Shown here piece after piece: positions 48,086-58,405 of a stretch of DNA of 64,000 nucleotides. Every line of letters starts with the position of its first letter. The first letter of the stretch is position 1. The stretch covers positions 1,426,001 through 1,490,000 of the forward strand of contig JAIUPT010000050.1 in assembly GCA_022315425.1 (NCBI GenBank), read 5' to 3'. This stretch comes from Pseudevernia furfuracea. Its lineage: Eukaryota > Ascomycota > Lecanoromycetes > Lecanorales > Parmeliaceae. The position numbers and the translations under genes were made by a program. The notes under the pieces are model-generated. The model did no database searches. It had not been told where the DNA came from and saw only the letters and a program-made list of their open reading frames with translations.

Positions 48086-48253
48086 CAGACCAATGGCTCT
48101 GGACCCGGTAAGACCCACGGTTATGGACCCAGTCAGACCAACGGCTCTGGACCCAGTCAGACGAATGGCTCTGGACCCAGTCAGACCAACGGCTCCGGAC
48201 CCGGTCAGACCAATGGCTCCGGACCCGGTCAGACCAACGGCTCCGAACCGTGG
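48086..48253 (+). repeat. 24-bp minisatellite, seven units, encoding QTNGSGPG in one frame
   Basis: Seven 24-bp units (variants of cagaccaacggctctggacc plus four bases). In the frame of 47810-48391 they read QTNGSGPG/S with a KTHGYGPS variant. All plus frames and the minus strand are open across the array because the unit length is a multiple of three and contains no stop. Whether it is translated is unknown. Confidence 0.85.
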
Positions 48254-49061
48254 CGGACCCAGAAACTCTGGATTTCAGCCTCGACCATCCGGCGGCTCGA
48301 CCGAGGTAATCTGCCCCCAAGCCCACGCTGGAGGAAACGACGACTGCAGAGACATGAAGCGGCGAACGGTGCAAAGGTGAGGTGTGGCTGAGGCGGGGGC
48401 TCGGGAGACGACAGGCGGGCGGTTTTTACGGGGCGGTTGCCGTGGCTGTCAATGGCGTGTGGGATAAGTAGAAACGTGGAAGTAGCTGTAGCTAGGTTAT
48501 CGGGCCAAAAGCTACGGATGTCACGGAGGGGGGGGAATAGCGGAGGAATGTCATGGGGATGATGGTTAGCGCTGGACGAGGCTTAGAGTAGGGTAGGATG
48601 CGGAGCCCGACGATCCGTCAGTCAGTAAAATCCCATGGCCCGAGCGAAAATGATTGATGGCTGGCTTCAAGAAGTCGTTGCAGTATAGGTCCGGGAGACC
48701 GGTTCATGCATATTGTTCGTTTCGGAAATTTGGATCGGGAGACTGGTTTCGTTTCAAAAAAGGGGTATCGGTCCAAAAGGGGAACGAAGAGAAGAGAAGA
48801 TTAGATACAAATTCACGCATTACAATCCCTCTATGCACAACGAAAGCATCTTTGGCACCGAAAAGAAAACTTGCCCGAGACTCCATCCGTCCCCCGGGGA
48901 TATATAGACACCGCCCACGGATTTGCCCGCCCCGCCCCGCCCCGCCCCGCCCGGAACGCCTTGCTTTCGGTATATTTCGTGAAAAGTCAGCAACATGTCA
49001 ATATATATATTTGTAGAAAATCGAAAGGGAAAGAAAGGCCCCCCGCCCCCGAGAGAGCAGA

Positions 49062-50231
49062 TCAAGGGTCGTAATTCTTGTACGCGCAGCTGCAGAAATC
49101 GGCCGCCGGCATCACGGTGTAGCCCGACGTGACCCGGTCCGCCGGCTGCCCGTTGACCAGGTTGTAGCACGCCGGCACGTCCACCCCGCCGCCGATGTCC
49201 TGCGTGGCATCCACGGCGTAGTCCCACTCGGCAAAGGCACCGCCCGCGGGAGCGCCCGCGGCCCCGGTGGCCGACGACGACGCGGCGCTGGTCGTGTTGC
49301 TCGGGTAGGACTTGGGCTTGCCGGTGTAGAGGTCCGCCGTGAATTGGGTGTTGTTGTAGTCGCATCGGACGCTGAAGGAGGGGAAGACGGCCTTTATCAC
49401 CGTCGTGGTGAAGGTGTAGCGCTCGTTGTCCGTTCCGGCGTCGACGAGGGTGAGAGTTGCGTTGGAGAAGTTGATGGAGAAGGGGTTGTTGGTTGAGGAG
49501 ATGGTGAGGTTGGATGCGGGGGCGGAAGTGGAATTTGCGGCCGAGATGATCCAGTTGAAGGTGGCTTGGGCATTGGTTGGGGAGGTGGCATATGTGACGG
49601 AGGGTTCGCATTTCCAGCTGTCCGGGTTGGAAGTGCAGTTGGTGGAAGTGGTGTCGAGGAAGGTGGTGAAGGTGTAGGAGCCGATCGGAAAAGGTTCGGC
49701 GCTGGGTGAGGAGCTGGAGGAGGGCGCCGCAGGGGCGGCATTACTGTATGGGATTGTCAGACACCTTGGGAGTTTGATAGCTTCTTTCATGACCTACCTG
49801 CTGTTGTGCTTCTTGTGCAGACCGACGGCAAGTCCGACGACCAGAGCAACGAGGCAGGCAAGCACGATCATGGCGACGACACAGATCCGCCGCCATCCAC
49901 CTCTCCGCGCAACATATGCGTTATTCCTCAACTCGTCGAATTTCTCTCCCTTCGGACCGGTTACATCCCATAGTGTGTATGTCGGAGGTGATCGTCCGCT
50001 GTACCGGGGAGGCTCTCCCAAGAATCTCCGGTGGAAAGGACGATTGTGTGTTTTCGGGGGTGAGGTGGGAGGTATCGGGATGTAATTGGCATCTTCTTCG
50101 ATGATTGAGAGTCTGAGAGAGCTGGCGCGGGAAGCATTTCTGCTACCCCGTCGTACTCCGGCAAGGGTTGAATGACGTGGAAGAGTACGATCATTGTTAT
50201 CTGGAGCCATAGTGACGTCGTCTCGCATATG
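49062..50231 (-). CDS. Single-pass membrane protein with Ser/Thr-rich, N-glycosylated ectodomain (unrecognised)
   Basis: Exons (minus strand): 50231-49798 and 49743-49062; 371 aa; the 54-nt intron restores the frame. The N-terminal ~110 residues are cytosolic-type and polar (TLAGVRRGSRNASRASS, SPPTYTLWDVTGPKGEKFDE). A single hydrophobic segment follows (ICVVAMIVLACLVALVVGLAVG), then a Ser/Ala/Pro linker. The C-terminal domain of ~220 residues has many N-x-S/T sites and six Cys (TSTNCTSNPDSWKCEPSV, VRCDYNNTQF, VPACYNLVNGQ, FCSCAY). No signal peptide, so a type II-like orientation is inferred. No enzyme motif is seen. The start could be the Met seven codons later (50210). The C-terminal exon is GC-rich. 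Confidence 0.75.
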
Positions 50232-50874
50232 ACATTGAAACGAGGGGTGGGGGTGGGGAGGTCGGAGAGTATTGAACGAGGCTGATGGAAGCAAGGAGGA
50301 CGGCGAGGAGGAGGAGGAGGAGGAAGAGGAGAGAGGAGAAATTATTGGCAAGGCAGTAGCAGTGGTGTCATGGGGCAAGGCTAATACTGTAGCAAAAGTT
50401 CAGCGCAAGTTTATCGTTGTGGCTTTTGGAACAAATAAACGATGCAATCTCATTCTCCGATCTCGTCCATTACGGTAACTAAATTCATAAATGAGTTGTT
50501 CCACGCGGCTCAGTCACTAAGCCAGGTTGAGAGTCAAGATCTAGCACTAAAAACCTGCCGACTCTTGATTAGTTGATTACTAATACTTAAAGGCTTTTAA
50601 ATTGATTGATTGATTAAATAATTGCAGGGGCCACAGATCTGTACCTACCTTACTTTCTAAAGTACCTTAACTTAACTTACAGTCTAGACAAAATAAAATA
50701 AATCTACCCTAAGAGTCGAGAAGCAAATGGAAGACAATAATTCTGATGACTTAATCATATGATGAATGATGATATGATGATGATTGATACAGTAGCACGC
50801 GGAACACGAGGATCACGCAATTGAATTCATGCATTCATGCAGCATCCATCTCGTCCCGACTTTCTCTTTCTCGC

Positions 50875-50906
<32 letters not shown>

Positions 50907-51629
50907 CTCGCACTTTCGCACTTTCGCATCTCCACACCAAGCCTTCAAGCCTTCAAGCGTGACGCCTATCATCGATGCCGAACATCTGCGTCCAAATCCC
51001 CCTAAATATGCGCACCATATCAAGCATACATATACGGATAATGATCAAGTGATCAAAATCATCCAGACCCACAATTAAAATGATAGCCAAGGTAGTAATA
51101 GGTAGTAATAGGGAATAGTAGGTAAATAGGGAAATATTGATTGACACCCCCAAATAGCTGTCGCATCTCCCTCTTTCAATGCAATGCAAGTTGTAAGCCT
51201 TTTCATGTGTGGAAACATATCCGTGTTCCTGTTCATGCGACTGCATCAACGCTATCAATCACCTCCTGCCGCTTTGCTCTATATCTGGATTCGGCTTCGA
51301 GCGATGCGTCTTCCTTTTCACAGCCGCAAACGGATGCTCCAGCATTCCATCTCCTTGCTCCGATGTTTCTGTCCCTAGCTTTCTACGCGCGACCCAATCT
51401 TGCTCATTGTGCTTCCCATCTTTCCTTTCTTGATTCCTTCCGAGTAAGCTTAGCAAGACCATCAGAAGAGGAAGTGCTCTTCCATCGAGACTGGTAAAAA
51501 ATGCAACTCGGACCACACTTTCACCATTTCCAACCATCTTGTATGGCTTATACTGCCATCAATCTCCTGAAGATATAGAGCAGCATATCAAGGGCAGTCA
51601 ATTGATGAATACCGATAGCTCCTCTAACA
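50232..51629. other. Intergenic, divergent promoter region
   Basis: Divergent spacer (about 1.4 kb) between the membrane protein and the kinase. It contains a GGA/Ser-codon-rich stretch at 50270-50340 and a CTTT microsatellite. No gene supported; open frames at 50.8-51.5 kb are low-complexity. Confidence 0.5.
50876..50906. repeat. (CTTT)n microsatellite
   Basis: About seven uninterrupted tttc/cttt units. Confidence 0.9.
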
Positions 51630-53306
51630 ATGGGCAACGGTCTCTTACCCGAAGAACACGGCAATCGTAACATTGGTCCGCAGCGCACCAAAAAGCTAGG
51701 TGATAGATTTCAACCGTACGGCGCCGGCCGTGTGCCGGGAGAAAGACCTCCAAGGGCCTCAAATCCATGGCCCGAGATTCCGCAGTTGCCAAGGCGAAGC
51801 GATCGAAAGAGCAAAACCCCGTCAGGGCCTCACGACATTGAGGGTAACGACTCTGATCCGGTCGAGGCTTACGACGTCGCATGGAATCAAAAGGCTGCGG
51901 CGACAGCCAAGCCCAGTGATTATGGCATATGGGGCACCGCTTTTGCCGAATTCATCACATCATATTCCGGTCTTGGTAATGGCTGGGTGGGGAAGAGACC
52001 GCTGGGTAAGGGGGGCTATGGTCAGGCAGGTCTGTGGGAGAAGTATGACGGCAATGGAACCGTCGTTGAGGTAAATAAAACCTTCTCTACCTTACTGGCC
52101 AACTTCCTCACAGTCTCCAAGCAAATGGTAATCAAACAAATCGGCATCCGCAAAGGAATTTGGAGGCCGGAAATGCCAACGGAGGTTAAGATGATGAGAA
52201 AGATGGAAGAGACCGAATGTCCATCTGTGATTCGATATATAGCTTATAGGAGGTTTCTTCATGACCAAGTTCACCGTATCTACATGGAATACTGCCCTCA
52301 TGGCGACCTCAAAAGACTATATAGAAGATACAAAAAGTTTAGGTTCGTTTGTCCACGGCACCAGACGTGTTGCGATCGACTCCGAGGTACTGAAACTGAG
52401 CAGGTTATACATGCCCGAATCGTTTCTCTGGGACGTCTTTCACCATCTTGTGGAAGCAGCTGTAGCGATGCGGTATGGGCCAGCCAACGGAGGCTGGGGT
52501 GGTCACGAGATTGTTCACCGGGACCTAAAGCCTGGAAACAGTCAGACTCCTGAAAACCTCCTCACTCTTGCTAACGCTAACTGAGATCAGTCTTCTTGGG
52601 CACGGAGGACTGGAAAGGTGGAGTTCCTTTCTATCCGGTCACCAAGTTGGGAGACTGGGGCCTCGCTAGGCAGACTCATGCCAATGATCCTGACAACCCA
52701 TCTATCCTTCGCAAGGCAGGAACTCCGGGATACAGGTCACCGGTAAGTGCAATAAAAGCTCACGGATGCAGCGCAGTTGTTGAATGGTATCAGGAACAAA
52801 AAGATCCACCTCTACCTATCTTCGAAACAAATCCATTGACTATCCTTGCACACACCAACGTCTGGGCAATTGGAGCCACGATGTTTGAACTGATGACCTT
52901 GCACAGAGTCCACGGTTTCTTGATAAAGCCACGAGGCAATATCATCGATGAAGAAGGCATCAAACCTATCCAAACGAATCGAAAGCCTCCTTACAGCTCG
53001 CAACTCTCCAAGCTAATACAGGATTGCCTCAGACCCAACCCGCTGGACCGACCAAACGTCATGGAGTTACGTACCAAGATCGGCACCCACCGTGATGCCA
53101 TTATCCAACTTGCGCAGGAGCGCGATACAGCAAAGCCATCGGAAGACGAGAGGCTGTACTATATAGGGAATGAGATCAAGTGGGCGAAGACAGGAGACTG
53201 GCAACCGCACGAACGCGATAGAGATTCGAATAAGTCTGACGATGGTTTTGCAGACCCCGAATTTTCTCCTATAAGATATCCAGTCTTCGAGGAGCCAGAG
53301 GAATGA
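51630..53306 (+). CDS. Protein kinase domain protein with atypical activation segment
   Basis: Exons: 51630-52070, 52122-52342, 52404-52540, 52591-53306; 504 aa. Introns of 51, 61 and 50 nt are frame-correct, and the second has an unusual GTTCGT donor. Kinase motifs in order: LGKGGYGQAGLWEKY, ATP Lys in MVIKQI, EYCPHGDLKRLY, VHRDLKPGN, GDWGLARQ (DWG instead of DFG), GTPGYRSP, NVWAIGATMFEL and DCLRPNPLDRP. It resembles the loosely NIMA-like kinases common in filamentous fungi. Two usually invariant residues differ: the Glu of APE is absent (SPVSA) and the Asp of D-x-W is Asn. A GTAAGT right after SP could be a donor, but the nearest acceptors would give an intron under 35 nt and a frameshift. 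Substrate unknown. Confidence 0.75.
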
Positions 53307-53826
53307 TGCATCGTGAGGATCTCCACATCTCTTACCGAGGTGATTCAGAGTACCAACAGATGGCAAGAGACGTAGATTCTGTGAGCGAATGGAGGCAAGT
53401 CGTAAAGCGAACCCAGAAGAATGTTTTCAATGGCCTTCGAAGGGGTACTCGGGGAACTGTTGAAAAAATGGACAGAAGGAGGGGTGGAACTTGGATAGGG
53501 GATTGTTCAAATGTGCTGGGTCAGGTCCAGGAAGTCAGAATGTCTACTTTTTGGGATCCATCACAAGCGCTGGACCCCGTCGTTGTTCTTGAAAGCCTGG
53601 ATATGCAGACTTTTTTCTATCAAAAAAGTAATGCTCAAGGCGATAGGTCGAGAAAATCATGCAAAGTCTCGGAGCGTATAGTAGAGTACTCCGTAGCGGG
53701 ACCGCAAATCAAATATACCTCTACCTTTCTTTCTCTTCTCCAACCAAATTCCATGAGCATGATGTGAACAGCAACGCCAATCACACTGCCCTTCAAGGCA
53801 TGTGAACCTACACAATTCTTTTGAAA
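53307..53826. other. Intergenic kinase / NPR2
   Basis: Kinase 3' flank and NPR2 promoter. An open frame at 53303-53767 overlaps the kinase stop but has no motif and is not called. Confidence 0.5.
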
Positions 53827-55213
53827 ATGCTCAAAGCAATCTTCTTTGCCACCTTCGACGTCAATGAAGGTCTCTCCTCCCCCCCGACCGCCAAAACATC
53901 CACGGCTAACATCGTCTCCATAAGGCCCCAAAGTCCTCCACCAAGTCCCCGCCTCTTCCATAACCGCCTCCCCCTCCTCCCCCTCCATCCCCCTCCTCCA
54001 CTTCCCCCCAATCTCCTCCCTCGTCATCCCCCACCCGACCCTCTGCAACGGCGGCCTCTTGACCCTCACCCACTCCCACCACCGCATCCTCTCCCACCCC
54101 CAACACATCGCCTCCCCCCGCTACCCGCGCAACGCCTACACCTTCAACTTCTGCCTCGTGCTGGCCGAAGACGCCGACTTCAGCGCCCACATCCCCGTGG
54201 CGCGGAAACTGAACGCCCTCTTCCGCGCGCTGGAGGAGCAGAGCGGGTTCCTGACCCGCGACGGCGACGGCGGGGGCCGCCTCTACGCCCTGTGCGAGAT
54301 CCTGCTCGAGGACCTCAACACCTACTCCGAGGCCATGGTGCCCCTCGACGCGGCCAACACCCTCAACCTCAAGCTCTTCCCCACCTACCCGCCGCCCCCG
54401 CCCTGCCGCCCCCACCACGTGCCCCTCGCCACCGTCCGCCTCGCCGGCCTCGTCGACCCCAACTGGGACCTCACCATGCTGCGCGTCCTGCCCTGGCTCG
54501 ACGGCGTCCACAGCGTCGGCCAGATCGCCCTGCGCGCCGACGCCGACTTCAAGCTCGTGCGCAAGGCCGTCCGGCACCTGCTCTACTACGGCTGCGTGCT
54601 GTTGCTCGACGTCTTCAGCTTCGGGGCCGTTTACGCGCCGACGGCGGAGGTGGCGGCGTTTGTGGAGAGTCGGGAGATGCAGGCGGAGTGCGGGAGGTAT
54701 GTGGCTTTGGGTGAGGGGGGCGGGTCTGGCGGGGAGAAGGGGGAGCGGGAGGGGGACGGGGACGGGGACGGGGAGGAGGGGGAGAAGAGGGCGTTGAGTG
54801 GCACGCGGTTGGCGGAGCTGTATCTGTCGTTGAGACAGGGCCTCAGTGTCAAGGGCTGGTGCGTGGAGCATGCGGACGCGGTGGGGAGGATCGACGTGAG
54901 GCGGTTCATCACCTTCGGCGTCATCAAGGGCTTCTTGTACCGGGTGCACAAGTACGCGTTGGCGACTTCGGTGCACAAGTCCGGCTCGAAGCGGTCGACC
55001 AAGGCGACGACTTTCACCCGTCCGAAGCAGAGGGAGGGGGAGCAGAAGGAGGGGGAGAAGACGGGGGGCGGGCAGGCGGCGAATGGGGATTTGGTCAAAT
55101 ATCTCGACGGCACGCATTGCTTCGATGAGATATGTACGGATCTTATGATTAGCGAGAAAGAGTTGACGGCGAGGTTGAAAGCGTGGGGGGATGTGCAGAT
55201 TATATGTCGATGA
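53827..55213 (+). CDS. NPR2: Nitrogen permease regulator 2 (GATOR1/SEACIT subunit NPR2)
   Basis: Exons: 53827-53869, 53925-55213; 443 aa. NPR2, with NPR3 and IML1, forms SEACIT/GATOR1, which inhibits TORC1 on amino-acid or nitrogen limitation at the vacuole. Splicing gives MLKAIFFATFDVNEG-PKVLHQVP, then AYTFNFCLVLAEDADF (longin-type core). Family blocks follow: CEILLEDLNTYSEAMVPLD, NLKLFPTYPPPP, VRLAGLVDPNWDLTMLRVLP, GVHSVGQIALRAD and ITFGVIKGFLYRVHKY. The end is YLDGTHCFDEICTDLMISEK. A low-complexity Gly/Glu/Asp stretch sits at about residue 290-310. The coding strand is extremely G/C-rich at third positions (54060-54620), which makes long false frames on the opposite strand. It converges on NGG1 across 245 bp. 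Confidence 0.92.
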
Positions 55214-55458
55214 TAATTGGCAGATATGTGAAGCTTTGGACCGGATTAGATAATTCCTTTGGAATTAGAAAAATCTTTGTATTGTATTCTTACGTTGAGC
55301 CATTGGATAAAGGGTGAATCGACTACATGTGACAGAATCCCAACATGACCAAGAATAGGCATTCACCGTCCACCAAGTCATGGCAGCCATACCATTCAAC
55401 TCAAGCCCTAGGGGTATATAGCCAGAAGAGCGCCCGGTATGATCTCCCGGACTACACC
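55214..55458. other. Convergent spacer NPR2 / NGG1
   Basis: 245 bp tail-to-tail; both 3' untranslated regions must lie here and could overlap. No other feature seen. Confidence 0.55.
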
Positions 55459-57951
55459 CTACTCTTCACCTTCCTCCCACCTCTCCCGCTCCTGCCTCAT
55501 CAACGGTTCCATTACCGGGTCGGTGAAAATTCCCTCCCCTGGTCCTCTGACTCTCCTAATATCAGGTGGAAATACAGGCCCGATTTGTGCCTCCCAATCC
55601 GACCTCCTAGTCATCAATTGCCTCGCCACATCGCCAATGCCCGGTTTGCTAATTCCGCCCAAAGCACCGTTTGCGGTCGAGACACCACCTTGTATGGGAT
55701 GACTGCCACCACCCGCACCTCCGGGCCTTTTGGTGTTCTTCTTCGTCTTGCCTAATGTACGCGTACGTTTCAGATACGCTTGTTGTACTTGGCCGTCGAG
55801 ATCTTCGAGGATGGTTGCAAATTCCTGATAAGCCATCTGTTCCTGAGACAGCTCCAAGACTCTCTGTTTTCTTGCTCCGTTGACGACGCTGACTTCTCTC
55901 AATTTCTCCTGCAGGTAACGCAAGCGCTCTGCGATCTCGTCATCGTAATGTGCGTCATAGTCGGGCTCATTGTCTGGGGAAAGGAAGCCGATGTGGCGCA
56001 GTTCGGCTTTGAGCCGTTCGTCGATATGGGCGTGTGAGAGGTTCTGGGCGTTGGCTGGGGGACGGTCGAATGACGGGAGGGCAGTGGCGGGCGGGATGGT
56101 TTGAGATTTGTTATTGGCCTCTTCGGTAGGTGCTGACTCGTGACTGGTGCCATTAGGGAGATCGCCATTGGTAAGGGAGGATTCTCCGATACCGTTGGGA
56201 AGACCATTTGGCTGTGACTTCTCCTCTGTTGGTGGAGTACGATGCTCGAATCGCATGGTGGAGAGAAGGCGGTTGAGTAACGGACCGCCAGATATCTGGT
56301 CTGTTTCCGCAAGCTCATCGTCCATTTGATCAAGGTTGCCACGAGGCTGATTGGGTGGCAGTCTGTCCTGTTCTGGCGTGTCCCGCGACATGGATCCGTC
56401 TTCCTCAGCCCATACATCGGTGTAATGACGCTTGCCTCTGCGAGGCATGACGAATGGAGTTACCCGATCACCCTGCAATTTTTCAGCTTAATATGTGTCT
56501 CTGTTCTCGCCAGGACTTACTCGCTCATTCAAAAAACCATAGTCTTCCTCTTTCAATGGTCTCAAATAGTTGTCAAGATAAGCCGTAAAAGTATGAGCCG
56601 CAACTTGATTATTCGGTTTGACTGCGTTGCTGAAGTCCTTGTCCATGCCTCCCCGAGGGACGGCTATAAGGTCATGAAGATCATCGTGTGGGAATGATGC
56701 GACGCAGTAGATCTCTTTCTTTTCTTCGTCGGTCATGCCATCTGTGATGGGTCGGATCTCGTAGATAGTAGGATCATCGAACGTGAGAGGGTTGGGCCCA
56801 AACGTCTGATATTGTGCTATGCTTGCTGCAGGTGGAGGCTGATGTGCACCATCAGAGGAGGTACTTGGGGATGGGGATGGTCGAGCAGATTCTGGATCTA
56901 AAGGCGGAGGAGCGGTCGATGGTGACACAAGCGGTGAAGCTTCAGATAAAGATGACGAGCTTCCAGAGACGGCGTCAAGTTTTCTCTTTCGAGGAGAAGG
57001 TGTGTCCTTGGGAGCCTGGCTGGGCGAAGCTTTGGGAATGTCAGCATGGTTTTCCTAAGCCTTGTACGCCTTGTGTTGTCCTGTCGCGCCTCCTTACTAT
57101 TATCAAGAAAAATTTCTTTCTGTAAGTTTGACTCTTGTATTTAGGATATCCAGCTGTTTCTCCCCAGCAGAAAGCCCCAGAACGTAACCCTACGGGATGC
57201 CAGAAAACATAGGAAGGCTCAAGTGAAGGAATTCGATATTCTCCATTGTAAAGCTTGTGTCCCAAAAAAGATCATGTGATGATGCAGGATTGAAGTGATG
57301 TACAAAAAATGTGTTTGGGACCCAGAGAGTGAAGTATAAAGTGTTGCAGCAAGATGCGTCGGAGAACATCCGACGAATTAAAAACACACCTTTGAGAGGC
57401 AGGTCTAATCCATCTTGCCTTGCCAGACCGTGTGCCCCATGGGCCAAAGGTCTTTCTTCCCTGACACTACTTCGTTCTTTCCTTTTCTTCACCTTCGCAC
57501 CCTTTCTTCCTCTAATCTCATCATCCTCCTCTTCAGCTTCTTTTTTCATTGTCTTTAGTATTTCCATTTCTTCAGCTTCGCGTGCGCGAGCCTCCTGTTC
57601 CCTCTGCCTTTCCTCGTCTAAGGCTTCTTTCCTTTTCTCGGATAGTGCACGCATGGCAGCGTTGCAAGTATCGCTTCGTGCAGATGCCAATTGGCTCAAT
57701 TGTTTCAAGTCTTTGGCCATGGTGGTCAGGTGGCTTGGATCTGGTATGCCTCCAGAACCTCCATGGCGCTCGAGTATATCATCGTAGCTAATATTTGTGG
57801 GCACCATGAGACTTCCAATAAGAATGTCAAGGAAGGCTGTATGTGATGGCACTATTGGTCCGCTGACGGAGGAGCTTGGCGTGGAATTGCGGCTGCGAGA
57901 CTGCCTTCCCTCGCGACCTTTGGATTTGCTCTTCCCCGATATTGGAGGCAT
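55459..57951 (-). CDS. NGG1: SAGA/ADA histone-acetyltransferase adaptor NGG1 (ADA3)
   Basis: Exons (minus strand): 57951-57388, 57054-56521, 56472-55459; 703 aa. Ada3 bridges Ada2-Gcn5 in the SAGA and ADA complexes. N-terminal: GKSKSKGREGRQSRSRNSTP, MVPTNISYDDILERHGGSGG and a Glu/Arg-rich coiled coil (about 100-160). Middle: FGPNPLTFDDPTIYEIRPI. C-terminal ADA3 domain: LRHIGFLSPDNEPDYDAHYD, EQMAYQEFATILEDLDGQVQ, AYLKRTRTLGKTKKNTKRPG, GIGDVARQLMTRR. The first intron (333 nt) is unusually long, and its donor is placed at GGT/GTGTTT because that is the only one giving the frame. The second is 48 nt. The start at MPPISGKSK matches the family; an upstream frame extension was not used. Confidence 0.9.
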
Positions 57952-58405
57952 GTTGGGCGTCGCAGAGGGTATATAGCGAGACACGCTTACAGAAGCGGAT
58001 TGAGAGGGTCAGTAACTTGGGTTCTGACACGGAGGGAAACGCCCGGAGAAAGTAGAAATGCGATTCAATGCGGATTTGATGTCAAGTAGGTAAAGAGTGG
58101 TGGTGGGATGTAGAGTATCGCATCCTAGTGACTATTACCGTGCAATATATCAGGCTGTCAGTCAGTTCCGCGACTTTGAACTTCTTTTTCTTTTTCTTTT
58201 TCTTCTTCTTTTTCTTGAGAACAGACGAAAGGCACTTGAGTGAGAGCAGAGTTGAGCATCTGAGGTTGAGACCAGTAGACCAGTACTCTAGACAAGTGTG
58301 ACAGGCATAGAGGTCTCGGGATGAACCGCACTTAGCGCAAGATCTCGGAGCTAGGTTCGGCCGAATAATCATACTTTAGTACAGTAGAGTAAGGTAAGCT
58401 GAAAG
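57952..58405. promoter_or_regulatory. Divergent spacer between NGG1 and the RING-finger gene
   Basis: 454-bp divergent spacer that must contain both promoters. It includes a TTTTTC run (58181-58216) that yields a poly-Lys frame on the minus strand. A Cys-containing minus frame at 58082-58372 was considered and rejected. Confidence 0.45.
58181..58216. repeat. (TTTTTC)n / (CTT)n pyrimidine repeat
   Basis: Simple polypyrimidine tract in the NGG1 / RING-finger divergent promoter. Confidence 0.85.

Larger units (their letters stand above)
43773..49061. other. Gene-poor, repeat-rich interval
   Basis: About 5.3 kb with no confident gene. It contains homopolymer and microsatellite tracts (44.3-44.7 kb), a diverged duplicated block (46.27-46.46 kb), a doubtful broken reading frame (47.65-48.05 kb) and a 24-bp minisatellite (48.09-48.25 kb). 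Open frames at 44.9-46.0, 46.6-47.0 and 48.6-49.0 kb show no recognisable motif. No transposase or reverse-transcriptase signature was seen. Confidence 0.6.

Noticed and set aside
48820..49611. 263-codon minus-strand frame overlapping the membrane-protein exon
   Set aside because: His/Arg/Gln-rich shadow in another frame of the 49062-49743 exon, whose Cys and N-glycosylation pattern is coherent.
52743..52771. Possible 29-nt intron (gtaagt...gcag) inside the kinase activation segment
   Set aside because: Too short for a spliceosomal intron here, and its removal causes an immediate stop.
53906..55117. 403-codon minus-strand open frame opposite NPR2
   Set aside because: Low-complexity Leu/Pro/Gly/Val/Glu-rich translation produced by extreme GC3 of NPR2; no motif and no splice logic.
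58082..58372. Minus-strand frame with CAKCGSSRDLYACHTC, resembling a zinc finger
   Set aside because: The Cys pattern does not complete a known finger, and the frame runs into poly-Lys from the TTTTTC repeat; lies in a divergent promoter.
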